Of a stretch of DNA of 64,000 bases, positions 56,909-64,000 are shown one piece after another (the stretch's first letter is position 1; each line of letters starts with the position of its first letter). The stretch comes from Rhodoblastus sp963713695. GTDB taxonomy: Bacteria; Pseudomonadota; Alphaproteobacteria; Rhizobiales; Beijerinckiaceae. Made by a program: the position numbers and the translations under genes. The notes beneath the pieces are model-generated. The model had not been told where the DNA came from, searched no databases, and was given only the letters and a program-made list of their open reading frames with translations. The DNA lies in NCBI GenBank assembly GCA_963713695.1, contig CAVQMU010000010.1, positions 719,120 to 783,119 of the forward strand, written 5' to 3'.

Positions 56909-56995
56909 GCGGCCATGGCGGAATTGGTAGACGCGCTAGCTTGAGGTGCTAGTCCTTTAACCGGGGTGGAGGTTCGAGTCCTCTTGGCCGCACCA
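56909..56995 (+). tRNA. tRNA-Leu (anticodon GAG)
   Basis: An 87-base tRNA with acceptor stem GCGGCCA/TGGCCGC, discriminator A and encoded CCA. The anticodon stem is CTAGC/GCTAG with loop TTGAGGT, so the anticodon is GAG. It has the long variable arm of type II tRNAs and T-arm GAGG-TTCGAGT-CCTC. It decodes CUC and CUU. Confidence 0.95.
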
Positions 56996-57081
56996 CTTTT
57001 CAAAAGTGGCGTTGAAATAACTACGTTTTTTTGATTTTGGCCCGCACCATTTTGACAGGTGTGGGAATAGGCGTTTCCGCG

Positions 57082-58203
57082 CTATGATCGTATGGCAAAG
57101 CGCCAAAATCGGCCAAATTGGACGCGCCCTTGGCGCTGCATGCCAAAGATCGCCGCCGCGAAATTCTCTTTCTGCGCCAGAGCGCGCTTTTCAATCAAAT
57201 GCCACGACAGCACCGCCAGGACGGACGTGATTGTTGCCGACAGGACAACCATTTGGGCGACTGTGAGAGTCGGCCAGAGCGAGATCAGCGTCTGCTGCAC
57301 CGCAAAGGCGAAAATATACACGCCGTAGGAATAGTCGCCGATCCCATTGATTGCTCGGATTGAACCGTCAAAAGCATAAGCGAAATTCAGCACAAGCGGC
57401 GCCAGGAGCACGAAATAGCAGACAACGAACGCGCGATGATCAAACGTGGATGCGACAAGGATAGCGGCAATCGTCAAAAACAATAATCGCGATACAAAGA
57501 TCTTGTCGCGCCATACATAGAAGCTTGCTCCTTGCAAAAAGAAATATACCCACTCAAGCCAAGGTCTCATATTTCCGCCGACAAATTTGAATTTCATCAA
57601 AACGATTAAATAGACGATACTGAATATCGTCACGATGAATTTGAATGTGACTGTGCGAAAGGAGGACGGGAAAATGGACAAGACGAGCCATGTTGAGGCA
57701 AAATATAAGTACATTTTCAATTCGGTCGGGAGTGTCCATAGCGAGCCATTTGCCGCATCCTTGAATGGATTGGTCTCGAACACGCCCGGAAGATTCCAGC
57801 CAACGCCATAAAACAATGTCGCCGTTTTGATGAAATATTCGGATGTTTTCGGCGATGTGAGATAATCCGGGAGCGGAAGCCTCGTCATGGCCGGACCCAG
57901 CGCAAAGACCGTCAACACGAGCACGCCCCACAGCGCGGGGAAGATTTGAAGAATGCGCGCAACGGCGAAGTCCACCAGTCTCGCGCGGTTCAGCAGGCTC
58001 GACGTAATAAGAAAACCGCTGGTGATGAAAAAGACATCCACTGCCAATTGCCCCAACGATATGCCGATCAGGCGCGCGAGGGGTTCGCGATCTGACGCGC
58101 CAGAGAGTGAAAAGCTATGGCTGACAAGCACAGCGAGCGCCGCTGCAAGCCTCAACAGGTTGAAATTGTTGTCCCTGCCTCGGGCGCAATCGGATAAAAG
58201 CAT
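57082..58203 (-). CDS. Acyltransferase 3 family membrane protein in lower-GC DNA
   Basis: 373 residues with about ten membrane helices and the acyltransferase-3 pattern NNFNLLRLAAALAVLVSHSF (with the His), FFITSGFLITSS, ILQIFPALWGVL and GSLWTLPTELKMYLYF. It likely acylates a surface sugar. ATG 58203 is chosen; GTG 58248 is possible. Its codons and base composition are visibly less GC-rich than those of its neighbours and it lies right next to tRNA-Leu, which suggests horizontal gain, although no integrase is present. Confidence 0.85.
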   Translation of the reverse strand: MLLSDCARGRDNNFNLLRLAAALAVLVSHSFSLSGASDREPLARLIGISLGQLAVDVFFITSGFLITSSLLNRARLVDFAVARILQIFPALWGVLVLTVFALGPAMTRLPLPDYLTSPKTSEYFIKTATLFYGVGWNLPGVFETNPFKDAANGSLWTLPTELKMYLYFASTWLVLSIFPSSFRTVTFKFIVTIFSIVYLIVLMKFKFVGGNMRPWLEWVYFFLQGASFYVWRDKIFVSRLLFLTIAAILVASTFDHRAFVVCYFVLLAPLVLNFAYAFDGSIRAINGIGDYSYGVYIFAFAVQQTLISLWPTLTVAQMVVLSATITSVLAVLSWHLIEKRALAQKENFAAAIFGMQRQGRVQFGRFWRFAIRS

Positions 58204-58294
58204 TTCTGGCCCAAATGTCTCAAGATAGGTGCGATTGACGCCATACACTTCATTGAGTCAATGAGCGTCTGGGCGCCGTCTTCGTCTCAGCCGC

Positions 58295-59233
58295 TCAAGG
58301 CTTCGCGGGCGCTTCGGGCATGGCCGGCGCGTCGCCCTGAAGCTTGTCGCCTTGGATCTGCGCGGGTACTCCGTCCGATCCCGCTGGCTCCCGCGCCCCC
58401 ATCGGAGGCCCCGCGACGCCCATGCGCTTCAAGGTGGCGTCGGTTTCCGAGCTCCAGCCTTCGGGCGCCTGGCGCAATTCGGGCGGCTTTTCGCCCGGCG
58501 CCAGGTGAACAACCCGGAAATGCTCGGCCTTCAGGGCCGCGAGCAGAGAGGGAACCATGTCGGCGGTCTGCCTGCGCGGGTCGTGCAGCAGCAATATGCC
58601 GCCGCCAGTGCGGCGCAGCCTCGACATCACCAGCTTGAGCTCCTCCTGCGGCGTCATGTCGTTCCAGTCGGAAGCCCAGAGATCGGCGCCGAAGACCGGA
58701 ACATTCCTTTTCGCCAGCGCCGCCAGAAGTTCCGGCGAATCGCCGAAACCCGGAAAACGGAAGAAATTCGATATTTTCTGGCCGCCGGCGGCGGCATTCA
58801 CCGCGGCGGCGCCGTCGTCTATGTCCTTGAGCGCGGCGGCGGTGGTCAGGCTTCGCAGGGTGTGCGCGGGATGGGTGTTGGAATGGTGCCCGACCGTGTC
58901 GCCATCGGCGATTTCCCGCCTGACCAGGTCGGGACGCTCCTTGGCCATCCGGCCGACGAGAAAGAACGTGGCCTTGACGCATTCCGCCTCGAGCGCCGCG
59001 AGAACGCGCGCGGTGGCCGCCGACGGGCCGTCGTCGAAGGTCAGGACGACCTCGTGGTCTTTCAGTGCGAGGGTTTGCGGATAGGTCTTCAGGCCGACCC
59101 GGGGCGCTCCGCCAACGGAAAGGGTCCGCGACACGCCCAGGGCGTCCGGCCCGCACGGTTCCGCCCGCACGGCGCCGCCAACAAGAACTGCGAAAAGCAG
59201 CGTGATTGTTAAAAATTTGTTTGCCATCATCAT
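58295..59233 (-). CDS. Secreted polysaccharide deacetylase (NodB-homology, CE4)
   Basis: 312 residues with a signal peptide (ITLLFAVLVGGAVRA). The NodB motifs are present: LTFDDGPS (catalytic and metal Asp), HSNTHPAH (metal His pair), FFRFPGFG, ASDWND and ILLLHD. It removes acetyl groups from an N-acetylated glycan such as peptidoglycan or an exopolysaccharide in the periplasm. Three consecutive ATG codons occur at 59233-59225. The C-terminal 70 residues are Pro/Gly/Ala-rich without a recognised fold. It is divergent from the lysozyme gene. Confidence 0.88.
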   Translation of the reverse strand: MMMANKFLTITLLFAVLVGGAVRAEPCGPDALGVSRTLSVGGAPRVGLKTYPQTLALKDHEVVLTFDDGPSAATARVLAALEAECVKATFFLVGRMAKERPDLVRREIADGDTVGHHSNTHPAHTLRSLTTAAALKDIDDGAAAVNAAAGGQKISNFFRFPGFGDSPELLAALAKRNVPVFGADLWASDWNDMTPQEELKLVMSRLRRTGGGILLLHDPRRQTADMVPSLLAALKAEHFRVVHLAPGEKPPELRQAPEGWSSETDATLKRMGVAGPPMGAREPAGSDGVPAQIQGDKLQGDAPAMPEAPAKP

Positions 59234-59453
59234 AAAAGTCCGCGGCGCCATCCGTTCGCCGGATTTGCCGCTCTTTTGGACGCCGAGCGAAGGCATTGCA
59301 AGCGCGAAGGCGCGAGACCGAGCGTATCTGCGGGTTCGCGGTGACTGTCCCAAGGCGTGGCTTGCCAAGGCTGAAGAATTCGTTTCAAGTCGGTCCAGGC
59401 AGAGGTTGACGCATATTAAGGACTTGTTGCCACCTCAGGGGTAATTTGTTCGC

Positions 59454-60287
59454 ATGTATGATTTCACGATCAAGACCTTCATGCGACTGGCGCCCTCATT
59501 CTTGCGGGTGGCGCTGCCTGGCGTCATTTTATCGCTCGCGGCCTGCGGTTCCGACCCGAACTTCACGGCGTCGAGCAAAAAGCCGCTGACCGGCTCCCGC
59601 TCCGGCGCCTACAAGGCGACGGAAGCGACGGAATTGGCGCAGAGTTTCTCCATTCACGGCGTCGACGTGTCCAAATACCAGGGCGATCCCGACTGGATGG
59701 CGGTCCACGAGGGCGGCGTGCAGTTCGCCTATATCAAGGCGACCGAGGGCGGCGACCGGATCGACCCCAAATTCTTCAGGAACTGGACCGGGGCCAAGGC
59801 GGCGGGCCTGCCGCATGGCGCCTATCACTTCGTTTACTGGTGCCGCTCCCCGCAGGAGCAGATGGCCTGGTTCGAAAAGAACGTGCCGGCCGAAGCCGAC
59901 GCTCTTCCGCCCGTGCTCGACGTCGAGGCCACGCCGACTTCGCCGACCTGCCGCCGCCACTTGCAGCGCGAGCAAACGCTGCAGGAAATGAAGAGCATGC
60001 TCGTCGAGATGGAGCGCTTCTACGGCAAGAAACCGATCATTTACACGACCGTCGATTTCCACGAGGCGATTCTCTACGACAACGCCCTGTCGGAATATCC
60101 GATGTGGATTCGCTCGACCAAGCAGCGGCCCTCCGCGAAATACGGCGACCGCAACTGGCGTTTCTGGCAATACCAGTCCGACGGTTGGGTCAAGGGCATT
60201 CCGACCCGCGTCGACCGCAACGCCTTCTACGGCGACACGAAGGATTGGCAGACCTGGTTGAACACCAACGGGTTTGCGCAGAAATAA
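59454..60287 (+). CDS. Glycoside hydrolase family 25 lysozyme-like lipoprotein
   Basis: 277 residues with a lipoprotein signal (lipobox LAACG), then the GH25 barrel: HGVDVSKYQGDPDW (Asp of the N-terminal strand), FAYIKATEGG, GAYHFVYW and PVLDVEATP with the catalytic acid pair, and WRFWQYQSDGWVKGI near the end. It is predicted to hydrolyse beta-1,4 bonds in peptidoglycan while anchored in the cell envelope. With the divergent deacetylase it makes a small cell-wall-remodelling set. Confidence 0.9.
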   Translation: MYDFTIKTFMRLAPSFLRVALPGVILSLAACGSDPNFTASSKKPLTGSRSGAYKATEATELAQSFSIHGVDVSKYQGDPDWMAVHEGGVQFAYIKATEGGDRIDPKFFRNWTGAKAAGLPHGAYHFVYWCRSPQEQMAWFEKNVPAEADALPPVLDVEATPTSPTCRRHLQREQTLQEMKSMLVEMERFYGKKPIIYTTVDFHEAILYDNALSEYPMWIRSTKQRPSAKYGDRNWRFWQYQSDGWVKGIPTRVDRNAFYGDTKDWQTWLNTNGFAQK

Positions 60288-60329
60288 CAATAACTTGTAC
60301 GTTCGCGTTAAGTCAGCGCCTTAACAGGG

Positions 60330-61118
60330 TTACGGGGCGGGGAAGAGCGCGTCGGTCTTGCCGGAGAGACGGTAGGCGAACAGTCCGAACCACTCGCGCA
60401 GGGCGATCTCGAAATTGCGGATCGCCAGCGTCGAATCGCCCGGCGGCCGCAGGTCTTCCCAGGTTCCATAGGTTCGAAAATCAACGGGATAGGCGATGGG
60501 CGTCATGCCCAGGGCGCGGAAAATGCCCATGGCGCGCGGCATGTGATAGGCGGAAGTGATCAACAGCCAGCGCTCGTCCTTCCCCGGATGCACAAGTTTT
60601 TGGGTATTTGCGGCGTTTTCCCAGGTGTTGCGCGACTCGTCCTCGAAGACCATGCGATCCCCGGGCACCCCGAGTTCGCTCCACAGTTTGCGCGCGACCT
60701 GCGCTTCCCTGACATCGGTGTGGATGAGGGCGTTGGTTCCGCCGGAGAAAACCAGCGTCGCCTGCGGATAGCGGCGCGCGAGCGCCACGGCCTCGGTCAT
60801 CCGCTCCGCCGCCTCGTTAAGGGAGGCCTGGCCTCGGCTGTTGGTGATGCGCTCGTCGACGGCGCCGCCGAGCACGATAATGCCTTTTGGCGGCTCCATG
60901 GCCTGCGATTGGATGGGAAAGCGGTCCTCCAGCGAACGCAGCAGCAGGGACGAAATTGGCGAAAAGGCGACCAGCGCGAGCGCGATGGCGGAGGCGAGCG
61001 CCAGCGGGCGGCCGAATTTTTTACGCGGCGCGTAATAGAGGCCGAAGCAAAGCCCGAGCAGAACAAGATGCAGCGGCGAAGCGAAAAACCAGAGAAGCTT
61101 TGAGAGGATGAAGAACAT
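60330..61118 (-). CDS. YdcF/ElyC-family (DUF218) membrane protein
   Basis: 262 residues, two N-terminal membrane helices and a DUF218 domain with IIVLGGAVDERITNSRG, ATLVFSGGTNALI, FEDESRNTWENAANTQKL and LLITSAYHMPRAMGIF. The family includes ElyC and SanA, which affect envelope and lipid carrier metabolism. It is probably a membrane-anchored periplasmic or cytoplasmic domain; the substrate is unknown. Confidence 0.9.
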   Translation of the reverse strand: MFFILSKLLWFFASPLHLVLLGLCFGLYYAPRKKFGRPLALASAIALALVAFSPISSLLLRSLEDRFPIQSQAMEPPKGIIVLGGAVDERITNSRGQASLNEAAERMTEAVALARRYPQATLVFSGGTNALIHTDVREAQVARKLWSELGVPGDRMVFEDESRNTWENAANTQKLVHPGKDERWLLITSAYHMPRAMGIFRALGMTPIAYPVDFRTYGTWEDLRPPGDSTLAIRNFEIALREWFGLFAYRLSGKTDALFPAP

Positions 61119-61185
61119 CTGGCGTCTCTGGTTTCGTCTTCTTGACGCGATCGGGGGCCGTTTCGCTTGAAAACGCTATGTATTA

Positions 61186-61482
61186 TTACTCGCTGCGCGG
61201 AAGGCCGAGTTGATAGACGCCGCGGAAATCGTCGGGATCGGCGGGTTTGCCCTTGCGAAAGATCACCAGCCGGCCCTGCCGCGCCAGCGCGACGGCGGCG
61301 GCGCGCACCTTGTGCAGGTGGGAGCGCCAGCCGAGATCGTCCTCCTCGCGCTGGTGCGCGAAAGCCTTGGCCGCGTCGGTCGGGCAAATCGTCTTGCCGG
61401 GGCCTGCCGCGGTGCAAAGCGCGAGAATCGTTTCGGCCAGAGGATCGTTCTGGGGGGCTTTCTGGGGATCGTTTTCGGTCAT
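61186..61482 (-). CDS. DUF3253 protein
   Basis: 98 residues: an acidic N-terminus followed by a winged-helix-like DUF3253 domain with ETILALCTAAGPGKTICPTD, WRSHLHKVRAAAVALARQG and the end VIFRKGKPADPDDFRGVYQL. Likely DNA- or protein-interacting, function unknown. It is upstream of the YdcF-like gene on the same strand. Confidence 0.85.
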   Translation of the reverse strand: MTENDPQKAPQNDPLAETILALCTAAGPGKTICPTDAAKAFAHQREEDDLGWRSHLHKVRAAAVALARQGRLVIFRKGKPADPDDFRGVYQLGLPRSE

Positions 61483-61575
61483 GCCGCCTTTTCGGCAATA
61501 CCGCGCCTTCGGTCAAGTTCGGCAAGTTGACGCCGTCGAACCGGTGCGCTCCAATCGCAGACAAGGAGATTTTAC

Positions 61576-61995
61576 ATGTCTTCAAAAATCACTTACGGCG
61601 TCCAGCAGATGCTCGCCGAAGCCAATGCCGCGGTCAAAACCTTGACGCTTGACGAGGCGCAGGCGCTGCTCGGGCGCGAGGACGTGCAATTCGTCGATCT
61701 GCGCGATCCGCGCGAACTCCAGCGCGAGGGCCGCATTCCCGGCGCCTTCCACTGTCCGCGCGGCATGCTGGAATTCTGGATCGATCCGGCAAGCCCTTAC
61801 GCCAAGCCGCAATTCCAGGCCGACAAGACCTTTGTGTTCTTCTGCGCCGGCGGGATGCGCTCGGCGCTTTCGGCCCAGGTCGCCCAAAGGATGGGGCTCG
61901 CGCCCGTCGCCCATATCGAGGGCGGCTTTTCCGCCTGGAAGAAGGCCGGCGCGCCGTTTGAGCCGCCTGACGAGAAGACGGAAAAGAGGTTCTGA
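61576..61995 (+). CDS. Rhodanese-domain protein
   Basis: 139 residues, cytoplasmic (no signal). It has VQFVDLRDPRELQREGRIPG (CH2A box), the active-site loop FFCAGGMRSA with the persulfide-carrying cysteine and HIEGGFSAWKKAG. It can act in sulfur transfer; the acceptor is unknown. AAGGAG lies before the ATG. It is followed, 4 bases after its stop, by the GST gene. Confidence 0.9.
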   Translation: MSSKITYGVQQMLAEANAAVKTLTLDEAQALLGREDVQFVDLRDPRELQREGRIPGAFHCPRGMLEFWIDPASPYAKPQFQADKTFVFFCAGGMRSALSAQVAQRMGLAPVAHIEGGFSAWKKAGAPFEPPDEKTEKRF

Positions 61996-61999
61996 ACGC

Positions 62000-62641
62000 A
62001 TGCCCCCCACGCTCTTCATCGCCAACAAGGCCTATTCATCCTGGTCCGCGCGCCCCTGGTTGTTGATGCGCGCCCTGGACATTCCCTTCTTCGAGGAGAC
62101 GACGCCGCTCTATCTCGACGGATCGCGCGAGAAAATGCTGCGGGAAGGGCCGACCGGCAAGTTCCCCGTCCTGCGCGACGGGGAACTGGCGATCTGGGAT
62201 TCGCTGGCGATCATCGAATACCTGGCCGAGAAATTTCCTGCGAAAAAGGTCTGGCCCAGGGAGGCGCGCGACCGGGCGCAAGCGCGATCGCTCTGCGCGG
62301 AAATGCATTCGGGATTCATGCCGTTCCGCCAGAACTGCCCGACCAATTTTCGTCGCGAAAGGCGCGAGACGCCGCGCGAGATCGACGAGGCCGCGCAGGC
62401 CGATCTCGCGCGCATCGACCAGATTTTCTCTGGCGCGCGGGGGCCGTTCCTGTTTGGCGACTTTTGCGCCGCCGACGCATTTTTCGCGCCGGTGGTCAGC
62501 CGCATTGACGCCTACGCGTTGAAGCTTTCCGCAGGGGCGGCCGGCTATTGCGAAAGGATTTTGGCGCTGCCGGCGTTCCGGGACTGGCGCGAGGGCGCAA
62601 AGGCCGAGGCATGGATCATTGAGAAGTGGGAGGGGCTTTGA
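62000..62641 (+). CDS. Glutathione S-transferase family protein
   Basis: 213 residues. The thioredoxin-fold N-terminal domain has FIANKAYSSWSARPWLLMRA (Ser residues at the glutathione site), GKFPVLRDGELAIWDSLAI with the cis-Pro and the Glu/Asp-Ser signature; the helical C-terminal domain follows. No cysteine in the active-site turn, so it is Ser/Tyr-type. It is co-directional with the rhodanese gene and probably in the same transcript. Confidence 0.88.
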   Translation: MPPTLFIANKAYSSWSARPWLLMRALDIPFFEETTPLYLDGSREKMLREGPTGKFPVLRDGELAIWDSLAIIEYLAEKFPAKKVWPREARDRAQARSLCAEMHSGFMPFRQNCPTNFRRERRETPREIDEAAQADLARIDQIFSGARGPFLFGDFCAADAFFAPVVSRIDAYALKLSAGAAGYCERILALPAFRDWREGAKAEAWIIEKWEGL

Positions 62642-62706
62642 AGCGGTTTTGACTCCGGCGCGGGTCCGTTCTCTAATGCCGCGGAGTCAGTTCCGGGAGG
62701 CCGCAA

Positions 62707-62784
62707 ATGGGTGAATTCGCCGATATAGATGTCAGGACCATCGACGGCGCGACCCAGAAAATGGGCGATTACCGCGGAAAAATA
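62707..62784 (+). pseudogene. N-terminal fragment resembling glutathione peroxidase
   Basis: From an ATG with a GGGAGG upstream the reading gives FADIDVRTIDGATQKMGDYR and GK, like the first strands of glutathione peroxidases, which continue with V-L-L-V-V-N-x-A-S. Instead the frame turns into unrelated sequence. Catalytic residues are absent. Confidence 0.4.
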
Positions 62785-62801
62785 TCGTCGCGCACGGCCA
62801 A

Positions 62802-63149
62802 TGGGCGGCGCCCTTCCTCAAGGTCATGGACCCGGACTGGTTGGAGGTGGTGCACGAGCGATCGCAGTTTCTGTTCCTGAAGTATTGGACCGGCCCGGAT
62901 TGGGAGGTCGCCGCGCGGCCCTTGGTTTGCCTGACCTTGAGCGCCCTGGCGATCGCCGACGCGCGTGCCCGCAAGTTGAGCGTTGCCGCCATGCTCGTCG
63001 GCACGTCCGGCCTTGCGGTCGCTTTCATAGCAGGCACCATCGGCCCGGTGCCGATATTGCTGCAGGGTCAGGCCTGGCGCTGGATGTGGGTCACGAGCTT
63101 TGTGAGCATCCTGCTGCTGGCTCCCACGCTTAAGAGCGTGTGGCGGGAC
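62802..63149 (+). pseudogene. Fragment of a multi-pass membrane protein
   Basis: About 116 codons reading PDWLEVVHERSQFLFLKYW, followed by three hydrophobic segments (LVCLTLSALAIADARA, LVGTSGLAVAFIAG, WVTSFVSILLLAPTL). It has neither a proper start nor a recognisable end; the frame runs on into sequence that belongs to another gene remnant. Source family not identified. Confidence 0.4.
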
Positions 63150-63219
63150 GGGCGCTGCGGCGTTTTGTCCGGCAAACCGAGCTATTGCGCGCCGGAGGGG
63201 TGCGAGATCGTCGCCTATA

Positions 63220-63863
63220 CTCGCCCACGCCGACGAGGACGGCGCGAAGGCCGCGATCGATCTCGCCGCCGCGCTCGGCGCGCCCGATAAACCGTCCGCG
63301 CGCGCGTCGCTCGAGCTGCCCGGCCTACCGACCGGCGTGCTCGACGTCTCGGCCGTCGCGCGGGCGATCGCCCATCTGACGCCCGAAGGCGCAATCGTGA
63401 TCGACGAGGCGCTCACCGCCAGCCGAAGCTGCAAGCGGCGCTGGCGCGAGCCGGCCGCACGACCATCTGCCGATCACGGCGGCGCGATGGCAGGCACTGA
63501 GCTCGCCGTGGGCGCGGCGCTCGCCGCGCCCGGCCGCAAGGTGGTCTGTGCGCAAGCCGACGGCAGCGGCGCCTCCACCTGCAGGCGCTGTGGACGATGG
63601 CGCGCGAGAAGGCTCGATGCGACGGTCTCGTCTTCGCCAACCGCTCTTACGCCATCCTGAACATCGAGGCCGAGCGGGTCGGGACCTCGCTCGGCGCCAA
63701 GGGCCGCGCGCTGCTCGACTGCACGATCCGGAGCTGAACTGGACGCAGATCGCCGATGGCATCGGCGTCGAAGCGAGCGGCGCGCGACCGCCAAGGAGTT
63801 CCCGAGCAATACCAGTCAGCGATGAACGGCCGCGGCCCGCGGCTGATCGAGGCGATGATCTAG
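63220..63863 (+). pseudogene. Degenerate C-terminal part of a thiamine-diphosphate enzyme (acetolactate-synthase-like)
   Basis: Several frames together give AHADEDGAKAAIDLAAALGA, PEGAIVIDEALTASRS, LAVGAALAAPGRKVVCAQAD-GSG, LWTMAREKARCDGLVFANRS and YAILNIEAERVG, and finally RGPRLIEAMI with a stop at 63861-63863. The order and motifs (GDGS-like ThDP/Mg site, here ADGSG, and FANRSYAILNIE) are those of large subunits of acetolactate-synthase-like or benzoylformate-decarboxylase-like enzymes. At least three frameshifts and an internal deletion before the ThDP site make it non-functional. Confidence 0.65.
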
Positions 63864-63889
63864 CGGATGTTGCCTTTCGATGGCGCCAC

Positions 63890-63985
63890 TCTCCGCCATC
63901 ATCGCAAGCAACGCGAAGCGACCCCGACTTAAGCCGTCGCTGCCTGGACGCCCGGGTCAATCCCGGCCACGACATTCCGCCGTGA
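63890..63985 (-). repeat. Probable dispersed intergenic repeat at window end
   Basis: The minus strand reads MSWPGLTRASRQRR when translated, a peptide that is frequent as a spurious translation of dispersed Rhizobiales repeats, with GGCCGGGATTGACCCGGGCG at its core. No gene is supported from here to the end of the window. Confidence 0.35.
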
Positions 63986-64000
63986 CGACAGCCTCCTCTC

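Noticed and set aside
56993..57009. CCACTTTT/AAAAGTGG hairpin as tRNA terminator
   Set aside because: It uses the tRNA's own CCA end, has almost no loop and the T-run comes 16 bases later; it may be chance.

Overview
The window looks like part of the chromosome of a GC-rich alphaproteobacterium, most likely order Hyphomicrobiales (Rhizobiales), near Methylocystaceae/Beijerinckiaceae. This is inferred from gene content: a hopanoid RND exporter (hpnN), a divergent fixLJ oxygen-sensing pair, egtB-egtD for ergothioneine, a twin-arginine repeat protein of the TIGR03808 type, a Liv-type ABC uptake operon and a Hint_2 secreted giant. No rRNA, CRISPR array or intact transposase was seen. One tRNA (Leu, anticodon GAG) is present.

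Layout. 1-1.7 kb: an AT-richer accessory patch with a CxxC-cluster protein, a frameshifted PIN-domain gene and the remnant of a serine-recombinase N-terminus. 1.7-10.2 kb: a leftward operon, acyl-CoA ligase > livG > livH > livM > binding protein > livF > PaaK-like ligase, which couples uptake of an acid to CoA activation. 10.3-13.9 kb: a Crp/Fnr regulator, egtB-egtD and a small secreted repeat protein. 14-18.9 kb: a molybdenum-hydroxylase remnant, a frameshifted aminotransferase, a YeiH-type exporter and a PLP-fold protein that appears to lack its lysine. 19-22.7 kb: hpnN and small secreted proteins. 22.9-29.8 kb: a roughly 2,300-residue beta-repeat protein ending in a Hint domain. 29.9-36.8 kb: fixJ/fixL, a hydrolase-phosphoribosyltransferase fusion, a LysR regulator and an AsmA-like protein. 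36.9-55.9 kb: a surface-polysaccharide locus with initiating phosphosugar transferase, Wza-like exporter, GumC-like copolymerase, O-antigen-ligase-like protein, several GT4 glycosyltransferases, a GT-C-like protein, a HAD-UbiA fusion, an acyltransferase and the TIGR03808-type protein. 55.9-62.6 kb: lipB, a palindromic repeat, tRNA-Leu, a lower-GC acyltransferase, polysaccharide deacetylase, GH25 lysozyme, YdcF-like, DUF3253, rhodanese and GST genes. 62.7-64 kb: a graveyard of gene fragments.

A striking property of the window is the number of otherwise well-preserved genes broken by single-base frameshifts: 12 shifts in 9 genes. Several fall in short homopolymer runs (for example positions 947-955, 20400-20402, 26405-26407 and 18110-18112). 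Each can be restored by removing or adding one base, and the restored proteins have the normal length of their families. Sequencing or assembly error is the simplest explanation, and such genes are annotated here as single CDS with the shift noted. True decay is much more convincing for the fragments at 1523-1660, 14091-14220, 41330-41458 and 62.7-63.9 kb.
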